From Megalopta genalis (lineage: Eukaryota; Arthropoda; Insecta; Hymenoptera; Halictidae), in NCBI RefSeq assembly GCF_051020955.1, contig NC_135015.1, positions 9,187,616 to 9,251,615 on the forward strand: a stretch of 64,000 nucleotides of DNA, read 5' to 3'. The notes beneath the pieces were generated by a model. That model made no database searches, was not told where the DNA came from, and saw only the letters and a program-made list of their open reading frames with translations. The translations under genes were made by a program, and so were the position numbers. Positions 52,175 through 62,694 of the stretch are shown here, in pieces (within the stretch, counting starts at the first letter, position 1; each line of letters opens with the position of its first letter).

Positions 52175-55100
52175 AAGATGCCTCATGAAAGCAAAATCAG
52201 AAATCACTCGGTTCGACCAGTCCGGTAATTCCGGTGCTAATAGCATCTTACAGCGAGTGAACTAAATTCAGATTCGAATAATGGGAAGGTGAGTTAATGA
52301 AGTTCCACGAAATCTGGTAGTGCAACGGATACTTTTTCAGCGAACTGCATGCTGCATCTAAACTACGATAGTTTCGCCGGCGTGTGACACCCGACGGACT
52401 TGGCGTCGACGACACCGTAGTATTCAACGTGACACGGAGTCACTTTAGTATACGGAGCACGCCAACTCGGGGCCGGACGATGTTAGCGAAACGCGAGACA
52501 AAGCACGACTAACCTCGTGGACAAACACAACGGTAAGGTCAATCTGCGTGTCGGAATTAGATCAAAGTTTAACAGATACACCGTTCGAGGACGAGTGTTT
52601 CAATCTGGGGGCTATAAACATCCGTGCCGAACGAGATCTCGATGCTTTTTATGCGCATCGTTCGTTGGCTCGGTTGCTTTGTCCGTGTTCCGTTGTATGA
52701 CGGAACCCCTACAAATCAAGCGAGGAAAAATGTTGTCCTCGAGTCAAACATTATTGACCATCTACTTCCGTCCCTGGGAAGAGGAAAATTGCCAGATGTG
52801 GATAACCCAGGGACCGAAAGCCCTAGGAAATAGCATATTTTGGACGAAGCAATCGAAATGCCAGAACACCCGTAGTAAACAATTTCGTTGAAAGCCATTT
52901 CCATCTTCTATTCAAGTATTTCTTTTATGACCCACAGTTGGTCACCAAATGTCAATTCTAACCGTTTTTTACGATATGCATGTTCCACCGAGAAGAGGCA
53001 TTTTCCGGATCATTGTTTGCTACGGCTTATCCTTGGGACACTCGGATTACTTCGCGGGCGTCACCCGAGGGCACGAGCACTACCTACGGGTGACCCTTAG
53101 TTTGGGGCGGTCACCTTTCTAATTTTGTACTCCAATCAGTCAGGGCGACCGTTTCCCTCACTCCTCGCAAAAAATGAATAATCCACAAATCCGACTATCC
53201 CAAATTTAGAACACACCCACACCGAACTTACCTCCGAGAAGACACAACACACAACATTCATTCTACCATCAACCCGAACACGGAATAGTCTACTCTCTAA
53301 AAATTATACTCTATATCGATGTGAAGTTGAATGTTCAAATATATTCCAAGTTAAAGGAAAGAAACTCAGCTTATTATCCCTAGCATCTTGAAAAGTCATA
53401 GGGAACCGCGAATATCAAATACGCGGAAAAACAGTCCGATATATGTATGTCGATGTTGCGCTCATTGAAAATTAATAACGACTGCCATGGGAACTTCATT
53501 CGCTTGTTAATTGCGCTGTCCAGCGATTGAGCACGTCCTTCGCGCGCAATTAAATGCACCTTGTAGCGAATGTTACAACACGAAACGCTGATTTATTTAA
53601 GAAATCGGGGATCTTTTAATGAATGTAGCGAAATCAAAGTGTTTTTAGAAATTATACGTCGCTGGAGGAACGATATTAATTCAAACAGCAACGCCGACTC
53701 GTCGGGTCGGTCGTCTATTAAAATGGAATTTCGATTGCCGAACGAACGCTTTATCGGGCGGGCTATTCAATTTGTCGATCAGTTTCTCGTTCTGGAGCAC
53801 GGCAGCTAAATTGTAGCTGAATTAAGAACGTAAACATTGAGATGATAATACAACCGATACAGGGTTCGGTGAGCTCCAAGGAAATTCATCTGGAGCACTC
53901 TTCACTGCACGAGAGCGTCGACGAATTCGTTCGTTTTATAAGTCTGTTATACATAGAACGTTGAATTTTAAGACGCGCTCATCTTTATCGATATTATACA
54001 ATTTGTTCGACTCCTCGCAGTGAAAGTATCCTTTTATGGCGAAATAAACAATAGAATTCATATTTGCCAGTGTTATTTAACTAGGTAGCTGTTTTTTAAC
54101 GAGTTTACTCTTCGTAAAGAAGTGGCAACATTTTATGTTATCACGAGTATACTCGTTAAAAGTCGCTAATTGGTTATGTTAAGCAAATAAATAAATGTTC
54201 ATAATAAAATTAGAAAATAAAACAGTCCTTTTACTGTGCGTATATGAACAGGTTGAAGCTCATTGAGTGAAGTAACATCGAAATAGAAATCGCCACAGGT
54301 AGAAACACAAATTATTTAACATCTACATGTGCATCGTCTTAATAATTGTCCGACATGTGAGAGTTCACTTCGTTGAGCAATTTTTCCTTAATCATGAAAA
54401 TTCAAAGTCTATTTAACCCTTTACCGTACCATTTTCTTCACAGTTGCAATAATCAGAAGTTTTCCGATTGTAATGACATCACTGAAAAGATCGGAACAGC
54501 ATTTATACTTAACAGATCAGTACCAGAAATCTCCATCGTGAGTCAGACTAATTGAAGTAGTTAACAACTAATATTAATTTGCTTCGAACAATTTGCGATA
54601 GCAACATCCGCTGGTTCGAGCATTCTCTACTATCGGATTTAGAGGACGCAACACGTGGCGAAAGCGCCATCAGTTGGAGTAACAATGCCGTCCGGGAATT
54701 AGATTCTAATAACGTTAGAAGAACAGAAATTACATATTCGCGCGCCGTTGTGCGCCGAGTAGCCGTATCGATTAACCGCGAAGTGTCCCGCGCGCGTGCC
54801 AATTAATTACCCGGCAATTTAATGGGCCGCGATTGATCACGGCAATTTACTCGAACCCCATATCGAATCGTGCTCTTATGACACGAGAAACGCCTATTAC
54901 ACCACGGGACCGAGTGACACGCGTGCTGGCCGCATTCCGCGGCAATAAATGTAAACATCTGGAGCGCAAACGTGTCGCGATCCTGCGTGCGAACCGAGTG
55001 CCATGATCCTCGCGACCAATTACGATCACAAAGTTGATGAAACTTTTCAGCCGGGCCCGGCTTGATGTGTTAATCGCTGAGCAGGGCCACCGCGGCGATA

Positions 55101-55573
55101 TCTGAACACGCACGGTTAGACCGACCGCTCTCGGCTTGAATTACAATTAATAGGCGAACCGTGGGGCCAGCGCGATCGTGATCGCGAACGCGGCCCCGGC
55201 GTTTCCATCGGACTTTTCATACTTCGCCGTTTACCGGCCGGAATCCAGCGAATTCCTGCTGCGATTCGTGCCGGATGATCGTGTCGGTTTCATTAAATGA
55301 AATGCATGTGCTTCATGCTGACCGTAAACGACGTACGACCCTACCGATAACGCTGGTTTCAAGTGCACTTAACATTCACTTAACGGGGTAGAACGACGGC
55401 CGAGTGAAAAATGTACCGGGAATATTTTTCCATTATCTCACACGTAAGTTTCGACTAAACTAGCTTGTTCAAATCTAAATCTGCTGATCATCGTTTATAA
55501 ATGAGTGGGTCAGAATCCTAGAGGCGAAATGACATTTTCGAAAAGTTTGACCTATGCCTTAGAATGTAATATG
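52175..55573. other. Non-coding stretch
   Basis: GC-rich at 52200-52900 and 54560-55400. A GTAAGG donor-like site at 52533 and a strong minus-strand GTAAGT donor-like site at 53231 were seen. No partner acceptors or open frames support exons. At 54414 TTAA followed by CCCTTTACCG resembles one end of a TTAA element, but no second end was found. Confidence 0.5.
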
Positions 55574-55577
55574 TATA

Positions 55578-56198
55578 TGTTACAGTGAAACACCGAAATC
55601 TGGAGAATGTCGACTTTCACCGGTGAATGTCAACATTCACATAGTCGCTTGGTGCATGTCCGAAATATTTGCTAAATACCCTTATTTCTGACTCACACCG
55701 GTAAATGTTGACATTCACCATGCACTAATGGTGAATGTTGAACAGTTGGAGATTTATATTTTCTTCTCCGTAATTCAGTCGCTATAAAACGTCACAAGGG
55801 TGACGTAACTTTTTCGCCTCTCTTTCTGAAAGGAATGACCAAGAATTTAAAACACACGGTACATTCTACATGAGAAAAGAAAATAATAGTAATATAAAAA
55901 TTACTTACTTATGTGATTCAAATCTTATTTATTGCAACAACTTAAACTATTATGACACTTTGAATTGCACAAGAGTCCCTTGCTTTTACAACTGCATTTA
56001 TTTGTGGAACACTTCCTTTTGCAATGACAGGTTTTGGACCTCCTCCAGAGCATATCTGTGATTGTCGACACGCACCGGAGAGGGTCCGAATGTACAACAA
56101 TGTAATGAAATATTCGATCTTTCACCGACGTATTTGGTATCTGTTGACATTCACCGGTGAAAGTCGACATTCTCCAATTTCGGTCATTCACGGTAACA
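55578..56198 (-). mobile_element. Deleted Ginger-like DNA transposon, 621 bp
   Basis: Terminal inverted repeats of 58 and 57 bp (55578-55635 and 56142-56198) begin TGTTAC and end GTAACA. The inner 37 bases or so, which include GGAGAATGTCGACTTTCACC and GGTGAATGTCAACA, match exactly. TATA duplications flank the element (55574-55577 and 56199-56202). TGT..ACA ends with 4-bp duplications fit Ginger-type (integrase-related) transposons, whose ends resemble those of retroviruses and LTR elements. Inside the left end, the ACATTCAC motif is repeated at 55630-55746. A cysteine-rich coding tail survives on the minus strand. The catalytic core is missing, so the element cannot move by itself. The structure is certain. 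The superfamily is inferred. Confidence 0.85.
55925..56053 (-). pseudogene. Remnant of transposase C-terminus, Cys-rich (CXC-like) tail
   Basis: A minus-strand open frame runs through the right TIR into the element and ends at a TAA codon at 55925-55927. Its first 40 or so residues are simply translated TIR and spacer. The last part is protein-like: the Cys-rich run is CHC, KRKC, STNKCSC, then SKGLLC, NSKCH and SLSCC, followed by Asn-Lys and the stop. Nine cysteines and one histidine within about 32 residues give the spacing C-x-C-x3-C-x4-C-x-C-x6-C-x3-C-H-x4-C-C. This resembles tesmin/TSO1 (CXC) zinc-binding modules and the cysteine-rich tails of some transposon proteins. No start codon or integrase domain belongs to it here, so it is the stranded end of a once longer gene. 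Confidence 0.68.
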
Positions 56199-56418
56199 TA
56201 TATACGTATATCAAAACGTTGAAAAGGCAAGCGAAATAAAATATAAAGTTGCTGTCAAATATCTTAATTCTGAATTATGTTGACAATAAATTTCGTCAAT
56301 AAACAATACACGTGTTGGTAAACAATAACGCTCTACTCAAATCTATCGAAGAATTTTTTAGAGGTCTCCTTTAGGATTTATACTGCTGGATATTTGGTAA
56401 TATCATTCAGCGTTTGTA

Positions 56419-56509
56419 TTAGGGGGACCGGAAAGTAACGTCGTTTCTGCGCATATTTATCTGTTTGAATTTAATGTAAACAAACGACAAAACTTTCCGG
56501 TCCCCCTAA
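56419..56509. mobile_element. mariner-like MITE, 91 bp
   Basis: Ends TTAGGGGGACCGGAAAGT and the exact complement ACTTTCCGGTCCCCCTAA are flanked by TA (56417-56418 and 56510-56511). Similarity between the arms continues imperfectly for several more bases through GTCGTTT. The element is too short to code. The perfect 18-bp ends suggest it is young. Confidence 0.93.
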
Positions 56510-56511
56510 TA

Positions 56512-57409
56512 TTTGTAATAGTGATTTTACTATTTTGATATCGCTAAGTTGAGTTTTATCGGGTTTCTTTAATAGTTGTGGCTCCAATATCGATTTTAGG
56601 GTATTCCATACTTAAGTTTACTTAAGTCTGTTAAATCTGTGCTTTGAACTTGAAGAGTCATTTCTAACGAAGCATTACGGATTACACAACTCTTTTTAAT
56701 GATATTTTTCACAATGTAGACTGTCATTTTATTTACGAGTTGAATTGCAGTTTCTGGCTAGTTAGCCATTGCAATTTTCTTGTTTTTACCTATCCAAGAA
56801 TTTTAGATGCAAATCCGTAACAAGTAAACCGCGGGATTCACGTATTCATAGAATTTTCAATTAAATTATGAAACGCGTTTAATAAATTGTGCGACGAAGT
56901 TTAATGAAATTTTTAACTTGTTTGTAGCGCGATAGAGCTGTTAATAAACTGCAAACAAGTTTCCTCATCTCCGATTTCGATAAACTGATCTGCACGCACC
57001 CAAATCTGCATGAAATCACGTAATCTAATAAGCAGTACTTTATAAACCATCAAGCAATACCGCTTCACGCCAATTACACCAATTATGTACCTTGTAAATT
57101 TACGCTCCATGTATCCGTTAACATTTGTATTCGGTGCATTTACATGTATACACGCCAGTGTTTAACAAACATTTTCAGAGAAACGTAACGAGGTGTACCG
57201 GTTGGTTGGATTACAAGATAAAATTTTATGATGTTTGACGTCATACATATGCAATGATGCAGCAAGAAGGGTACGATTATTCTCAGTGGTCCTAAGAAAG
57301 TTCGAAGGAAACCTACGTCGAGATGTAAAAGCAAAGGAAAAGTTATTTTTCTTCGCGTTCCTTTGATTGCCATGCCACTCATTGCTTTGTGTTTCCTCAG
57401 GAAACATAC
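56512..57409. other. AT-rich spacer
   Basis: No transposon ends or RNA genes were recognised. Two overlapping minus-strand frames at 57140-57407 (80 and 81 codons) abut the protein-like segment at 57410-57779. They have no recognisable domain. Confidence 0.45.
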
Positions 57410-57779
57410 CTGACAGAGAAAGCTTCTTTCCCGTACAGGGAACCCATTACGAAATTATAATAGATATGTATGTGAACAACACATCCTCCTTTCGCTTTTT
57501 ATATCCGTTTTCCGTTTCCTTGGATTTATCAAAATATTTGCAGTGTTTTCGAAAGCTTCAAATTTGTAATTATTATCGGTGTTACCTTCCACCACGCTTT
57601 TTATATCCGTTTTCCGTTTCCTTGGATTTATCAAAATATTTGCAGTGTTTTCGAAAGCTTCAAAATTGTAATTATTATCGGTGTTACCTTCCATTCATTT
57701 GCTGGAATTTGTACGAATTTTCGTACACTTTTGAAAAAGCTACCGTAAGTTTTTCTTTCAAATTCATTAGCACGAATTC
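57410..57779 (-). other. Protein-like minus-strand segment with 34-codon duplication
   Basis: Read on the minus strand, the segment is bounded by a good acceptor (TTTGATTTTCAG before 57779) and a good donor (CTGTCAG then GTATGT, after 57410). It contains a 99-bp sequence present twice 102 bp apart (57493-57591 and 57595-57693) with one mismatch. The repeat therefore adds exactly 34 codons. The minus frame gives two copies of a polar unit with the core NTANILINPRKRKTDIKS. Another frame upstream gives a protein-like run ending IPANEWK. No single frame is open through the whole segment. It may be a decayed exon, part of a transposon gene, or chance plus duplication. I do not recognise the protein. 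Confidence 0.35.
57493..57693. repeat. Direct tandem duplication, 102-bp period, 2 copies
   Basis: Two copies of 99 bp, separated by a 3-base offset, differ at one position (T at 57563, A at 57665). The near identity indicates a recent event. The period is a multiple of three. Confidence 0.97.
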
Positions 57780-59849
57780 CTGAAAATCAAAGTTTTCTCA
57801 GCTTGTGAACTGGGAAGTGGAAACTAAAGATGGCGCGATTAGTCATTAACCGTGATTTATTATTGTTATCGTAGGATCATGATCACAGCCTTGATTCAAC
57901 ATCATTCATCAACGTGATCGTGATTTTCTTATTTTCATTGAATTTACTCCGTGATGATTACATTCGTGATTACATCACATGGTTCATTTGGACTTGAATC
58001 TTGATTGATGGATTATGTTTTATAAAATGCTTCAATTCATATACAGTTAGCACGAAAATCTGCATATAATAAAATACTCCTAAATTAAAAATTAAAGACA
58101 TATTCTCCTTATCCTATACCATTCGAAACTTTCGTAAATAAAATCAATTCTTCGCCTCGATTTTACAACAATAAATCGTAATGGATAATCATTTAAATAA
58201 CTATATATTATGCACCATTACTTATTCATAGATTAGAATATATGATAATAAATATTCCATACAGATTAGAATTTTCGTTGACTGAACAGTGATTCGCAGG
58301 CGCATGCAGAAAACAGTGATGCTCTTCACCAAACAAAGGCATAATTATAAACGCACGTGATCGAAAAACTAGTGCTTCAAAAGTAACAGTTGTAGCCAAG
58401 ACTAATGAAAACCGACGACATTCGGATACCTCGTTGAAGTATTAGCGGTTCACTCATTGTTGGTACTATTGCTTGATGCGGTGCCGTAACTCGGTTTCAT
58501 CGGGGCTATCAAATATCCAATTTCAAAGGCAGCCTTCGAAGATTGTGTTACAAAATAGTGTCACGCGTTTCCGTTGCTAATTAGTCTGCTGTTTCGCGAG
58601 ATTCAAGCAGGAGGGATCGCTTCGGGAGCCTATCGAACTGCAGGGATAAGCCGGCGACTGTCAGATTTCCGAGTCCCCGGTCTCCGCAGTGCCCGTAACA
58701 AATTACGATCACGTTACCAAGCAATTTCTCGAACGGCGCGGATCTGCTCGCGAGCACCGCGGCTCGAGATAGAAACAGTCGTTGCAGATAATGCATTCGC
58801 ACGGAAGGTGCGTGCACGCGAGCAGGCACACGCGACGAAACGCTTTTGTGCGGCGGTTCCACGCCTGAACAATAGATGGGAAAGCTTCTGATATCCGTGC
58901 TTGGTAGACTAACGGGATGACGACAAAGAACGGGGCTTCCCAGTCATAAAGGACACCGCGGCGCTCGGTCTCAGCAGGATCACACCGTAAATCATCATTA
59001 TACGGAAACTAACCCTTAAAAGCTCGTCAGAGAGCTCACAATTAGAAGACGGGAGTGTTGAATTTTGACGAGGCTGCCTATTTAATCCCTCCGCCCGCGG
59101 CAGGTGAATGCCAAGTAACGATCGGACGCTGCGACACAGCCAGCCACGAATACAGAATGCAGTTTTCGCATACATTACGTTCTGATGTAACGTACGCGTG
59201 GCCCTGGCCCTGCTAGATACTCTGGCGTACGCGCACAGATTTTAAAGGTTATCTGCGGGATACCCCTGATCCTTTAATCAATGGGACGCGCAGCCAGCAT
59301 CCGTTATCTCGTATTCTATTCTTCTCGGCGTTTTTAAAATTTGTATCGACGCACGGTTGAGTGTTTGGCTACCAAAGCTGGCCAATATTATTTTATTCGT
59401 TTTCGTGAGAACAAATGTACTTGGACTGAAACAATACCATTATTTACTAGAATTTCACAAAAGTCTGCAGGGAATACAAAATTTCCGAATGAATTTATAA
59501 ATGTTTATAAATATTCTACGATTTTTTTAAAAATAAATCGAAGCACAGAAACGCTGTTTCAATACTCGAACGACGGTCCATTTGGCAAAAAATATAAAGC
59601 TGAGAACGCTTAGGGTAATTTATAGTTTTATTTATCAATTGTTTTCCACGTATTTATTATGGTGAGCCATCTTTTTACGTTAGTTTTTCAATAGATCTTA
59701 ATGTAATATGTGAATATTCAAAACAATTGTCAGAAACAAGGTTGTACATGGTAGGTATGCGTAATATACTTACATAAATATAAATGGTTTCTGTTTTTCG
59801 CACTGTCAAAATAGTAAATACGTTTGATTCCTTTTATAGAACGATTCCC
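57780..59849. other. Non-coding stretch
   Basis: AT-rich to 58260, with loosely repeated CGTGAT motifs at 57849-57990. GC-richer at 58400-59300, then AT-rich. Frames up to 105 codons are unsupported. Confidence 0.5.
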
Positions 59850-59853
59850 TTAA

Positions 59854-60092
59854 CCCTTTGCAGTCGAAGCTGTTTGAACTCGAAATCCATAACATGATTT
59901 CTGATCTACAGTATTTCTATTTTATATAATTTATTGCGATTTATGCATATGAAATTGAGCTTATTGCAGCAAGTACAATGCAATTTTAAGTTTTTTAAAT
60001 GTATAAACGAGTCTGATGCTCTCAGAATGATTTTGAAAAATAATATACCAATTTTTAGTGGCGCCTCAGAGTCGCCATTCGAGTGCAGAGGG
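59854..60092. mobile_element. piggyBac-like MITE, 239 bp, TTAA target duplication
   Basis: The left end CCCTTTGCAGTCGAA and the complemented right end CCCTCTGCACTCGAA match at 13 of 15 positions. TTAA flanks both sides (59850-59853 and 60093-60096). A GGCGCC palindrome sits inside the right end (60060-60065). The interior is AT-rich. The 68-codon frame covering part of it has no relation to a transposase. Confidence 0.87.
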
Positions 60093-60096
60093 TTAA

Positions 60097-62626
60097 AAGC
60101 GGAAGCGCGCGATAATCAAAGTCGGAAACAGCTGTCATAAACTCAATATCGTTGATTCGATGTCGTTCGATTTTCTAATTCATACAATATTCAGTGCGCT
60201 CGCGGCAAGAAATTTCGTGTACCCTGATGTAACATCGCGTAAGTCGAAAGTAGTGACTGTATGTGTGTAGTTTCTCGACACGAATACCATCGATATCTCC
60301 AATAATGTTGTTTGATATATTTTTAGATATGCAACTTTGAGTATGAAAATTATGTTTCGACGAAAAGGTTCCCGTAATTAAATATTATATAGCACGCTAG
60401 CAGTAAGGATTATCGAACGCGAAATGGTATCTAATTTCCGGTCGCAATTTAGGATTCTGGCAAACCTGTCCTATCCGGTGCTCAATTAATTGCATGAATG
60501 CCAGTAAAGGAAAATCCGTTTGTTTAATTGATAAGAATGCATAACCCAGTTGGCAGTACTTTTAATAAAAAATACAACGATGATTTCGTTCTGTTAATAA
60601 CTATTTTAGATTTGCACGCTCCAACTGGAGAAATATTGTGGTAATTAAGTTAATAGTGATTTTATCTATTTGCAGTGAAATGAGTTAATTATGACGAAAT
60701 AATTGATAATAAATAAATGAAATAATTTCTGACAGGAAGTTACACATTTCATTGCAATCTGCAGAAGATACAGTTTTAATAATTCCCATCTTGTATCAGA
60801 AAACTAGTTAAAATAAATATATTACATTGCTATATAAATATACGAAAGCCAATAAATTCTTGAAATTATAAGAAACAATATCGAATAAAGTAATTAATGC
60901 TGGCTGGGAATCTCTCGTTTTTTGGAACATTTCATGTGTAACATAATTGAGTTATGTTATAAATCGAAAGAATTCACAGGAATTATTTTGTAACAAGTAG
61001 GAAAATACGGATGAAAATTGTTATGACTGATGACTAGAACAAACATTTGAATCATAGAAAAGTATTCTTCGTTAATTAAAGGTTACTTGCTATAGAAATA
61101 AAACAAAACTGCTATTAGACCATTGTCGGTTTAAACGTTTTCTTGAATTCGAACAGTCTGCATACGCCATAAATGCATAAAAATCCGCAGTTTACTGATG
61201 ACATTTTTTTTCAATAAAATATTTAGCAAAATAAATGGTTTGCCTCTTATTATATCGATGTCAAAGAAAAGCTATAAATTCTCTAAATATCATGCTTGTG
61301 CAATTTCAAATAATTATATTCTCAAGTTGGAACATATTGACGACCGGATGTGGGTTAATCGGCAATCTACTCGATTATGGAAGAGGAACAGCAGGACGAT
61401 ATATTTTTGGAACACTGGGTTTAAAAATGAAATTGGGTTGAGAAATCAATAATGAATCGGCATGTGACTGCGGAGGTATATATCTATAGCCACAAGGGAT
61501 TAAAATTAAGGACACTAATTTCGCAGAGATCTCGAAAGAAGTTTATAGACGGAAAGCAGTAAACTATTTACCAAGGCCAGAAATGGACGGTATAAACACC
61601 GGTACGAGCGATACCGTGTCCGACTTATCGAGGATTATTATAGAGTTCCGACTTATCGCGGAGGTTTTGCGAACCGGGCAGCGTTACCGAAGATTAGAGA
61701 ACATTCGAGGAACGAGTAGTTCTAGTAATCTGAACAAATTTACGTTCGCTCTAATGCTAGACGAGGGCAAGAACGCAATCCGTGTTACAGCCACCACTCG
61801 CAGAAGATAGAAAATCGATATTCATAGGTGCTCTACGAGGACGAGACATCGGTCCGACCTTTCATTTCCCTTCGCGGAGGATCGCGCGGACTTTGAACTT
61901 TCCACGGCAATTAACTCGAGTTTTCATTTCCTTGTTCAAATAAACGTTGAGGTGAAGCCAAGAACCGTTAACATTTTAAGTAGATTTAACTGATCTCCAA
62001 CGGATCTTTTGTTTTTCCGATGTTAAACATTCGATTTCGTCGAGTCGAATTAGCAGAGCTTGCAATCAAATGAAAACCAATCTTCTTCAAATATTTTTTA
62101 AAGATTTTTTCATATGCTAAATATTTTGAAACTCGCAATATCCACTAGTTACGTTTGTTATTATATCTTAGGCAATTTCACATCCAAATATATCACTGTT
62201 CCGTATTTCAACGTAATAAGAATAATTCACAATTTTTTAACGTTAATTACTAAGTGAGTAATTGAGGTTGTAGCTTTATTAAAATTAGACAGTGAGAAAA
62301 TGTTATGAACACGCGAGAATATTAAATTGAAATAGTATTTGTATGAAAATTCAATTTTTATTGTAGATAGTATTAAAATTCCGTTACATTGTCTGCTGGA
62401 AATGTAAATTGCATTGTTTCCTAATTTATGCAACCTGCAGAATTTTCACAATCTCATTTACAGATGATTTTATATTCTACTGTTTTTATTCACGATAACG
62501 AGTTACGTAGATAAGGAATCTTTCCATAGCACAAGAGTGCATATATTATACATATTTATTGTCAATATTTAATGGAGAAATTTTGAGTTATGGTTATTTC
62601 TCAGTTTCCCCCTCTCTCTCTACTCT

Positions 62627-62694
<68 letters not shown>

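Noticed and set aside
52533..52538. Plus-strand splice donor-like GTAAGG after a GC-rich segment
   Set aside because: No acceptor or coding frame could be paired with it. Such motifs are expected by chance in 64 kb.
53227..53232. Minus-strand maximal-consensus donor GAG then GTAAGT
   Set aside because: The upstream sequence has no clear open frame or acceptor.
54414..54440. TTAA followed by CCCTTTACCGTACC, like one end of a TTAA MITE
   Set aside because: No matching right end within several hundred bases, so at best a truncated copy.
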